DNA of 64,000 nucleotides from Ceratotherium simum simum (Eukaryota > Chordata > Mammalia > Perissodactyla > Rhinocerotidae), in assembly GCF_000283155.1 (NCBI RefSeq), contig NW_004454288.1, positions 535,908-599,907 of the forward strand, read 5' to 3'. The position numbers and the translations under genes are program-made. This document shows, one piece after another, positions 54,791 through 64,000 of the stretch (within the stretch, counting starts at the first letter, position 1; every line of letters begins with the position of its first letter). Under the pieces are notes generated by a model that saw nothing but the letters and a program-made list of their open reading frames with translations, ran no database searches and was not told the origin of the DNA.

Positions 54791-57700
54791 ACTTAAGAAC
54801 TGTCAGCATACAAGAGATGATTGAATCCAAAGAGTAATACAGAATGATATTGAGGAAGAAACACTGTGGAACACTGACATTCAAGAGGTGGAATAATCAA
54901 GAACCGGTAAAGAAGAGGGAGAATCAAGAGAAGTAGAAAGGGTAAGGACGATGATAGTAGCTGGTTAGTATTCTGCTGAATAAACTCAGTGGTTACAAAT
55001 CTCTGCTCTAAAAAAAATCTAGAGCTAGCATCCAGAGAACAAAACAAGTTCAGTCAATATGATCATTAACGTGGAAAGATACTCTAATTGGCCATAACAT
55101 TGTATTGTTCATAATACCAGCAACATATTTGAAGGAATTTCATTCAGCTAGTATAAAGTATACATACCCAATAAAATTTTTTGTTTTTACATTTTTTGCC
55201 ATACTGTGACCCAACTTGTCTTTTGCACAGTTTAAAGGAGAGGAGCAAAATTTGAATTGGCCCAGAAATAAACAAATTTTTTCATTTTTAAGAATAGAAA
55301 AATAACTCATCCAAAGAATTTAAACCAACATTTTCCTAAATTATGCTCCAAATCAAGGCTTCCCACTTTGTGAAAGAATGAAATGAACCAATATTACAAT
55401 TAAATTACTAATTTTTACTTCTTTTGTTTTCTGATATTTCTTATGTAAAAACATCCTATCATTCTATAAATCTAAAACTATTTTAAAATATTGCCTATTA
55501 ATTGACAAAAAACCACAGCAACTGTCTTACATTCAAGTAAAAAACCAATAAGACAGTTTAATATCCAAAGTTCTAAGTATTCCAAGTTCTACATTTATAA
55601 AAACAAATTTTATTTACTCTTACTCATTAATAGTTAAAATTATTTTAAATTAATACTTTTTTAAATCTTTAAAATAATAGTTTTTTTAAAAATGCCATTT
55701 TAATGTATTTATTTCAGGAAATATTAAATAAACTTCCTTTTGGCTATCTACAAGTTTAACAGAAACAAGTTTAAATATGAATCAGCCATCAATTACTCTG
55801 GATTACTACCAAACTCCCCCAAATATCAATTACTATGCCTTAATACCTCAAGCACTTCTTCCAAAGTCTACAATGTAAGCTTTGCGTAATAGTTTTCACA
55901 TTGGCTACACTGTAAATCTTCTAAAAATACTGGCATAAATAATAGGCATAGTATACAAAACGCCATTTTAAGACATGATTTTACTTTAACAGAACAAATG
56001 TTAAACTCATCGCCAGAAAATAAAAACCACATATAGATCTGCATTTGAATTCTTAAAAGGACCAAAACAGTTAAAATTACCAGCTAAAAATATTACTTAA
56101 TAAGCATTTATAGAATACGGAGTGCTTCTTAAGACTTCTTTTGGCACACTTTAAATTCACCTAGAATTACGATTTCTAATCTCAATATGTATTATTATAC
56201 AGGAAAAACAAAACCATTAAGTTAAGTTCTTTGAAGACAAGATGGCATGTAAAGTGAAAGCTCCTCAGTTAGAAAATGTTATTCTCACATAAAAGCAACA
56301 ATACAGGATTCTCCTAAGTATTTATCTTTTATTTTTTTTTTAAGAAAAATTTTCCTGCCTTCTCAAACAAACAAGATTAGGCATAATCAACAAAATAAAA
56401 ATGTACTAAAGCAATTCAGTAACAAGCCAGGAAGCTGGGTTTTCAAAAATTAAAAGGCAAAATTTCTAGCTGTCAAATAATTAGGTTAAACTCCAAATGC
56501 TTGATGCTTAAAAAAATCCTTACAGTTGTTCAAATAATATTTTTAAAAATAAGTGTCATCTACAGATAAACGTTCTTTAAAATCTTTATTACAGGGAATT
56601 ATTTTATGCTCTGAACAGTTACTTTTATCAGGCAAAACCACATACAATATTTATCTTTCTTCTCTACTGTTAATGTTTCTAATACGTAATTATAACCTCT
56701 TTCAACCTAAACTCTCAAATCAATTATTCTAGCTGCTGTGCTAAAATAATAAGGTAGCTTTCAATAATATTCACTTTAAAGAATCTGCCTCATGATCAGA
56801 GGAAGAGCAAACAAGTATGGGTGAAATCAATTCTTCCAGCGTTCCTGATGAATAGCAGCAGCACTATCACATTGGGACACAGATTTTCAAAAGGCACAAA
56901 CCTGATGAAAACTTCAAAGTAGATTAGAAAATTCTCTACACCAAGAAATTCCAAAGAAAAGTGTTTCCAACTTGTTGCTTTCCCACTCTGCAGCCTTCAG
57001 TGGGAAATGGAGGAAAGGCACAATGTCATTTTACTGCTATGGAAGTACTGCTTGCCAACCTCCCCTGTATTTGAGGCCCAATAACTTGAATTCCATCTCC
57101 TTGTATCTTAAGAGAGCCAGGAGGGGAAAGAAGACACCAGCTGGTTGAACAATGCAAAGAGCTGTCCCATTCAATTAAAATGAGCTTATAAATCAAATTT
57201 ATTTAAAACATGGCAGAACACTGTACTACTATAAAAATCCTCTTCTTAACTCATTTAATAAGCATACTAGATGATTTATAATTTAGTTCCCCCGTATAAT
57301 ACACATTCCTTGTCCTGTACTAACTTCAGTGAGTTCTGGAATGCTGAAGGGCACAGAGGGGGAAGTCTGGCTTTTAAGTTGATACACAAAGATGCAGTGC
57401 TAGAATTTTTGTTGTGGATAAATGGCTGCGATTTAAAGAGCCACTAGTCAACCTGGAAAATACCTAAACGCTTGTCGATTCATTAACTTCTGCTAATCCT
57501 TAGCAAGTAGGTTGAACTAAATGGCTGTTTGAGATCTTAAAAAATAAGACTTAACAACTAATATGAAATACAATAAACTGTATTTATATTTTACACAGGT
57601 ACAAGCAAATCTTAATGTTTCTGTTAAAAAGATATTAAGGAAAAATTCCAAACAGCAAGATATTATACACAATCAGTTCAAAATTAGATATCAAATTTAA

Positions 57701-58227
57701 AATAAATATTAAATTGAATTTAGTTTTAATTCACTTCACAAATCCTAGAGAAATGGGAAGTACACCTTCTCCTGGGTCTTAGGGAACCACCTGACTGCTC
57801 CCTCAAGGAACTCAATCTTCCCACCCAAACATCTCTCATCTTAAATTATCAACACAAAGAGAAACGTAACTGACTTGTCTAGATACAATCCTCCAGGTTT
57901 AGATCACTGAATAAGATATCTCCCTGAGCTTCTTTAATTAAATTCAGTATGAAACCACCCTATTAACAAATTCTGCTCTTCAGCAAAATATCTGGGCAAG
58001 AGATATCCTTTCTAAACTACAGCTCTTCTTTAAGAACTGGAGGATAACCACATGATATTCACAAATATGGTATTTCCAAGATCTTTGGTTAATCTGTCCA
58101 TCAAAACTTATCCAAATATGTGAAATTCAGAAAAGTGGGATGATGAAAGATATATTTTTAAGGCAGAGGCACATGCTTTAAAACAAAAAAAGTCAGATTG
58201 CCCTTAAGTCTCTCTTTCACAACTTAG

Positions 58228-58392
58228 GATTCTAGAAGTGATCCCCAAATTTATTTAATTAGAACCCCTGTGGGGCACTTGTTAAAAAAACAGATTCTTT
58301 AGCCTTACAGATTTACTAAATCAGAATATGTATTTTTAAAAACAAGTATCACATGTGGTTCTCATGTCTGAGTAAATTTGGAAAACTGTCCT
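58228..58392. mobile_element. hAT MER5-like DNA transposon
   Basis: TACTAAATCAGAATATGTAT and TGTGGTTCTCATGTCTGAGT, MER5 order. Confidence 0.65.
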
Positions 58393-58460
58393 AGTAGATA
58401 ACAGTAGCAACAGCTAGAGAGCTTTTGACTTCCATTTGTGACTCAAAAAAAAAGATAATA

Positions 58461-58662
58461 CAGCCATGCATCACTTAACAACAGGGATACGCTCCGAGAA
58501 AGGTGTCGCTGGGCAGTTGTGTCATTGTGCGAACATCACAGAGTGTACTTACACAAACCTTGATGGTAGAGCCTAATACACACCTAGGCTATATTTTACT
58601 CATCTTACGGGACCACTGTCGTATATGTGGTGACTGAGACGTTGTATGTGGCGCATTACTGT
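58461..58662. mobile_element. Tigger-like DNA transposon with internal deletion
   Basis: Starts CAGCCATGCATCACTTAACA and ends GTATGTGGCGCATTACTGTG, inverted ends. The inside has GTGCGAACATCACAGAGTGT. About 200 bp, next to a MER5-like element. Confidence 0.85.
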
Positions 58663-59058
58663 GCCTAACAATTCAATTAGAACTTAGTAACAAGAATAAC
58701 AAAAAAGTCCCAAACATACTGAAATTAAAAAATTTAAGGAGGGTCACAAAAGTTATATAATAAAGGCATTGTCATAAATCTCTGAAGACACAAATTATTT
58801 AAGAAATAAATGATGGTTAGTTGATTTTCTTAAATTAGAAAAAAATGTCCCAAATATATAAAAATGAAGTTCAAATAAACAGTTAATATATAAAATGCTA
58901 AAGTTTTTTAAAGCTTTTAGAAAACATAGGCAAAAATTTTCCTAAATCTGGATACATGGTAAGTTTTCTCACAGCATAAAATGAGTCAAGAAATCAAAAA
59001 GTAAAAAATTGTTTACGTTTGACCAAATAAAATTATGCAATATACTTTATTTTTTCAA

Positions 59059-59080
59059 GGGTGTGTGTGTGTGTGTGTTT
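59059..59080. repeat. (GT)n microsatellite
   Basis: About ten GT units. Confidence 0.9.
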
Positions 59081-59884
59081 ATTCTAAATTAAAAGGCAAA
59101 CTGGAAAATATTTGTCCTCTGGAACAAATTAAAGGGATCCATTCTCTCCCCTCCCACTGCTCAGCCCAATCTTCCCTAACCAAAGGAAAAGGGGTACTAC
59201 TTGGTTTAAGGCTGCTAAACCTAACATAGGGAAGCATTGAACAGAGTCACTCGAGTTTAGGACCAGAGTTCAACCTAAGAATATAAATGTTATTTAATTT
59301 TGCTTTCCTTCTTCTGAACATATATTTGCAACTTCTGTGTACAAATCCCATATAGGGTCTGGTATTGTGCAAAATTTAGATATTTCTGCCTGATATCCTC
59401 AGAACAACTTCAAACACATGATGTAAGTCCATAATGTTGGAAATATTTGCATCAAATACATTAGATGGAATGCTAATGAGCTTATTATATAAACAACTCA
59501 TGTAAATTGATAACAAAACCTCTAGGCCCAAGAGGTAAATAGACAATTCATAAGAGGAAAAAAAGTACAAGTAATTAGACATATGATATTCCATTTTACC
59601 AGTAAACAAACAAACATAAATCAAAGCAAGGAAGTATCAATTTTGGCCTGCCAAATTTACAAAAATCCTATATCCCTTTCTCATGCTGAAAGACATATTC
59701 TTTGCCCTATGGCAAAGACACTGTGCTGTGATTCACCCATACTGGGTTGGGTTCTACTTTAATGAGAGGAAAAAGCAAATCATCGTCTGGGTGAGAAGGA
59801 ACTCTGCAACGACTGGGGAAACTGCTAGTATGTTGTTTCAAGGCGCTGAAGGGTTGCTAAGATACTGCACAACCACAGTGGTGG

Positions 59885-60080
59885 AAATTAAAATTTACCA
59901 AGTATCAGTGGGATGCCAGGCAATATTTCTGATATCTCTTTATCCTCATCATGATTCTATAAATTTGAAATATTATTTCCACTTTACAGATGAGGCAGCT
60001 AAGGCTCAGAAGAAGGCTGCCACTGATCAAACATCTAGTAAAGAGCAGAGCTGAAATTCAAAACCAAATCTGACCTCTAA
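59885..60080 (+). mobile_element. MIR remnant
   Basis: TTTACAGATGAGGCAGCTAA, then GGCTCAGAAGAAGG. Confidence 0.7.
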
Positions 60081-60269
60081 ACTAACTCGCCTCCTAGACA
60101 AAAATTAAGTTTCATCTTACTGAGAAGAATAAAATTAAACTCTCCAAAAATAAGGGTATGACCTATTATGGCTTAGTCACTTTGAAAGCTAAAAATCAAA
60201 AATTTCTAACTAGCATCTATAATAAGAAGATATCTATTACATATTCAGCCTTTACTAGCCTCCAGGTCC

Positions 60270-60475
60270 TGTGATTTACGTTGTACATCATTTCATTCCC
60301 ACAGCATTAAGTAGACTGGATTATCTCCTTTCAACAGAGTCAAACTGAGGCTTAGAGGTTAAGGAACTTGCCCAAGGTCATAGAAGCAAGAACTACAAAG
60401 GCAATATTCAAATCCAAGTCTATCTGACTCAGAAGCCTGGACTGTTAACCACTATGCTGTGTTTGTGCTAAAATT
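60270..60475 (+). mobile_element. MIR remnant
   Basis: CAAACTGAGGCTTAGAGGTT, AAGGAACTTGCCCAAGGTCA and GTTAACCACTATGCTGT. Confidence 0.85.
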
Positions 60476-62919
60476 CCACGGTTATCTTTAGTAGATGATT
60501 CAATGCTTTTTTGCTTCTAGACAAACGCTGCCTTTAACTACTATTTTATCAGGCGCATTTTCGCTAAGGCTACAGCACTGAAAGAGATCTCTCACTCAGT
60601 ATGCATTCTGAGGCACAGCCACTACTCTTATTAGAACTAGAAAAATATAAAAGTGCAAATTATGATATATACTGTGTTTTCTCCTAGTCTGGAGTTTTCT
60701 CTTATAACTGATAAAGCTGTTCTTACTAATCCACCCTGATTTCTACTCCAAAACTTAAACCAGAAGACTCCTGATTTGTTTTCTTTGAAACTGAAGACCT
60801 AGCTGTTGCTGAGATAGAATCTCAGGGCTCAGGATGCTCCCACAAGCCTCCAACAACCCTTGGCTCGTTAGTCTCTGAATCTAGTTTTCAACAATAGTTT
60901 ACTTTGCTAACTGCAGTGATCTCCGCTTTTCGCCTATTTCCTATCTCTTTTGTCCTGCTCCAGTTTCATCACAGACATCTGAAGTTACAAAATCTTTCAC
61001 TTCTACTTATTTTAATAATTTATCATTATTTATAAGCAAGCACATCCATACTTGCTAGAAATAAGATGGTTCTTAAAGCAAAAAGGGGTCCTTAGCACTC
61101 TTTATAACCTCATTGAGTACATAAATCTAGATTAACATGTATAAATCTACATAAATCATTTTCCTTTCTCAATAGAGGAAAAGAAAAATGGTGACTTTGA
61201 TATACCTAAAAATAACAATTCGAATATTTACCATGTAATCAGAAGGCTATTTTTCCCCCTTCTGTTAGTGCAGAGGCATAGCTCAAAGACATCTTCCATA
61301 GGAAGAAACACATTTGTCATTAGTAAATTCTGAACCAGTAAGAACCTCTGCTTCTCCTTCCAACAAGTCAGCACACTTTTGCCTTCAAAATCTCTCACAG
61401 AGCAAAACTACTATTATGGTTCATTTGGAATCAGAATCTGGTCTTCCCAATATTACTTAACACTTGCCTGTAATTCAAAAGCCATGTTTCTACTATGTGT
61501 ATTGCGGAGAAAAACACTGAACTGAGCCCCAATCCTAACAGCAGAACTTCACAATCTGTGTGACAGAAATAGGTTATAGGTGTGCTGAGGGGAAGAGCAC
61601 CTCAGTCTGGGTGACCAGACTCTCTGGGATTGTCATCTTCAGCTGTGAGTGGCTTTCTCTGTTTATCCTAATAGTCCCACAAATATCAGTTTCTAAGTGT
61701 GCCATTATGTGAACAAGATTAGGCAATGTGCTCCAAGTCACACTCTGTCTGGGCCTCAGTTTTCTCCTCTGAAAATCTATGCAGTACCGTAATCCTTTGT
61801 CAGACCACCCAAGTTCCTGAATTTCATTACTGTAGAAGGCTTCATGATTGAGAAACTTAAGACCTTATGGAGAAAATGGAGTGGTAAGCTGAGATCAAAG
61901 GTAAATATATCTACCCTTACTAAACTAAAACAGAGAAGAGAATGGAAGCGCAGTGGAGACAAGGACTTGGGCTTTGTTTTGTTCACGCACAACAGGGACC
62001 ACAACAGTGCGTGAAAACAGGGTTGACACACAATAAATATTTCATGAATGTTAAATGAAGAAAACAAGGGCACTTTATGGATTCTAAGTTTGGGATAATG
62101 GATCACTACACAATTACTTTTCATTTATCTTTGTTTCCCAAGATGATCTCATGAGATCGTGAAACATGGCTGATATTGGCCATGATGATTAAAAGAAAAA
62201 GTAAAAAGTGCTTTACTAATGACAGGGTTGTGGACAAATTAAACACTTTTCTTCCTTTGACTCAAACTGAGTCATCTCAGCAGTATTCTAAAACTGTGTC
62301 CTATGACTTTATCAAATTTAACAGTCAATAAGCATACTGGAAAGGGACTTCACTATTGCCCAAGCCATTCAGAAGGTGCTTTCTCCATCCTTTTGAAGAG
62401 CACATGAAATGGAGGCTACGTGGTTTTTTCATCAAAAGTCTCTTTACAACTCCCTTAAAGAGTTGAAGCAAGACATTTCAAACTTAATTAGCAGTCAGGT
62501 TTTGCTCCATAAAGGGATCAGTTTTCACTGCACAGAGGTCTGAAGCATAGAGAAAGCTTTTAGAATCAGCTTCTTGCTTGGTTCTCAAAACTCCTATTCT
62601 TTTTCATCAACACTCAAAGATGTAATAAACAATTTAAGAGCTTTCTCTAATATTTCTGAAAAGCCAACCAACTCACACATTGCAAAGTTGTCAAATCCTC
62701 CCTGACTCACAAAATTATGTCTGTGACACAATTTTTTATTTATTTCTTTGTGCTCAACCAAATGAGAAAACTATAAAATCAGTTAAAAAATCTTCTTGAA
62801 ATATTTTTAAAAGACGCATTGTTTTAGTTCATTCACTGAATATTGTTAAAGCATGGACAATGGTGTAAGCCTTCCTGTTTTGTCTTCCATGTAACTACAG
62901 GGCTGTTTTCAAAGAAGGA

Positions 62920-63095
62920 GCAGTAGAGCCCAGTAAAGTTAGTAGTCAAATCCTGGCTCACGCATTCATCAGCTGTATAACCAATAAGCAAGTTACTTAC
63001 CTTTTCTTAGCCTCGATTTAACCTGTAAATGGTGGTAATACTATCTACCTTTCATACGGCTGCTGAAGGGATTAAATGCAGACTTCTATTATGCT
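62920..63095 (+). mobile_element. MIR remnant
   Basis: AGTCAAATCCTGGCTCACGC, then GCTGTATAACCAATAAGCAA and AAGGGATTAAATGCAG. Confidence 0.8.
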
Positions 63096-63128
63096 AGTAC
63101 ATACCGATGAAGCCCTACTCTCACATTA

Positions 63129-63391
63129 GTTTTTTTTTGTTTTTTTTTTTTTGGTGAGGAAGATTGTCCTTGAGCTAACTAACATCTGTTGCCAATCCTC
63201 CTCTTTTTGCTTGAGGAAGATTGTCCTTGAGCTAACATCTGTGCCAATCTTCCTCTATTTTGTACATGGGACGCCGCCACAGCATGGCCTGACCAGCAGT
63301 GTGTAGGTTTGCACCCAGGATCCAAATCTGCAAACACCGGGCTGCCAAAGCAGAGTGCACGAACTTAACCACTATGTCATCAGGCCAGCCA
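63129..63391 (-). mobile_element. ERE SINE with doubled tail unit
   Basis: GAGGAAGATTGTCCTTGAGC occurs twice, about 60 bases apart, then GGGACGCCGCCACAGCATGG and a head complement CATCAGGCCAGCC. Gene-sense orientation. Confidence 0.93.
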
Positions 63392-63586
63392 CTGAGTGGC
63401 AGCAACATTAGTGGGTGTTATTTAACAGGAAACAGCAGTAGCCTTAGAAAGAAATAGCTCTTTAAGGCAAAATTCTATACGGAGCGCTAGAACCTAACTA
63501 GTTATGCTCAGTCTGAGCACTCAATCTGACTCTTAACAATCAAGAAGACTCTAGAGTTACGTGGTCCTGTAAAATTAAAAATTCAG

Positions 63587-63818
63587 GGGCCGGCCCCATG
63601 GCTTAGCGGTTGAGTGCGTGCGCTCCGCTGCTGGCGGCCCGGGTTCGGATCCCAGGCGTGCACCGACGCACCACTTCTCCGGCCATGCTGAGGCCGCGTC
63701 CCACATACAGCAACTAAAAGGATGTGCAGCTATGACATACAACTATCTACTGGGGCTTTGGGGGGAAAAATAAATAAAGTTTAAAAAAAAAATAAAAAAT
63801 AAGTAAAAGTTTAAAAAA
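63587..63818 (+). mobile_element. ERE SINE, young short form
   Basis: Head GGGCCGGCCCCATGGCTTAG. Target-site duplication AAAAATTCAG at 63577-63586 and 63819-63828. Nearly identical to the copy at 42595-42797. Confidence 0.97.
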
Positions 63819-64000
63819 AAAAATTCAGTTCTTTAGTCTAATTAGCCACATTTCAGCTACTTGATAGCCACATGTGACTAAACTTGGCCTTATATAGACT
63901 CTGTAATACAAAAGGACAAAAAATGATGTTGACAGTAAAAACTGCAAGAGAAACTGCAATTCTGGATTAGGTGGATTCTCCGGATTTTTAAATGCTGGCA

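Larger units (their letters stand above)
47930..64000 (-). other. TNRC6A: Intron upstream of the polyQ exon
   Basis: Searched for the lysine-rich N-terminal coding exon of TNRC6A and did not find it. Repeats are listed separately. I see nothing in 47930-48729, 48961-50379, 54791-58227, 60476-62919 or 63829-64000. Confidence 0.7.

Noticed and set aside
55181..55260. Candidate for the missing N-terminal lysine-rich exon of TNRC6A.
   Set aside because: The complement does not encode the KKKKKDDKKKKEAAQ-like sequence, and no such sequence was found anywhere between 47930 and 64000.
59683..60054. 123-codon plus-strand frame.
   Set aside because: The second half is a MIR remnant and the rest has no recognisable domain.
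4918..63818. tRNA genes, suggested by A- and B-box-like sequence such as GGTTCGGATCCCGG.
   Set aside because: They are heads of SINEs, followed by SINE body and A-rich tail and bounded by target-site duplications. No cloverleaf with a proper acceptor stem was seen.
1..64000. CRISPR arrays, prophage, operons or other prokaryotic systems.
   Set aside because: The window has spliced vertebrate exons and mammalian transposons throughout. The regular repeats are dispersed SINEs, not arrays.

Overview
This window is a mammalian nuclear segment. It holds the middle of one protein-coding gene on the minus strand, TNRC6A (GW182), the AGO-binding scaffold of the microRNA silencing complex. Seventeen coding exons lie between 47929 and 841. 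They include an 11-codon microexon. All have AG/GT splice sites and reading frames that join exactly, giving about 1,639 residues of continuous protein. The start codon exons (5' side, beyond 64000) and the C-terminal RRM and silencing-domain exons (below position 1) are outside the window. No other gene, RNA gene or CRISPR-like structure was found.

The rest is intron, densely filled with transposons. Twenty-seven copies of a tRNA-derived SINE with the head GGGGCCGGCCCCGTGGCTTA were found. This is the ERE family of odd-toed ungulates, so the organism is a perissodactyl. The youngest copies lack sequence I associate with horse ERE1, which leans weakly toward rhinoceros or tapir. Older layers are L2 and MIR remnants, two L1 remnants, hAT and Tigger DNA transposons and one solo LTR.

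Layout from high to low coordinate, the direction of transcription: 64000-47930, intron. 47929-47501, the polyQ/P exon. 47500-35899, an 11.6 kb intron with a 100-N assembly gap. 35898-33316, the giant GW-repeat exon that carries most AGO-binding tryptophans. 31922-27120, the rest of the GW region and the middle domain, including the basic microexon. 21600-19005, a cluster of exons for the middle and Q-rich region. 15931-15800, an isolated exon. 4258-2881, two exons whose junction encodes the PAM2 motif that binds PABPC1. 948-841, the last exon in view.

Most points of interest concern how young SINEs sit against the exons. An inverted SINE pair flanks exon 15, which is frame-neutral and carries half of PAM2. 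Two SINE insertions lie within about 60 bases of splice donors. A SINE-tail TTTTA repeat sits in an intron of a gene in which such repeats are known to be pathogenic in man.
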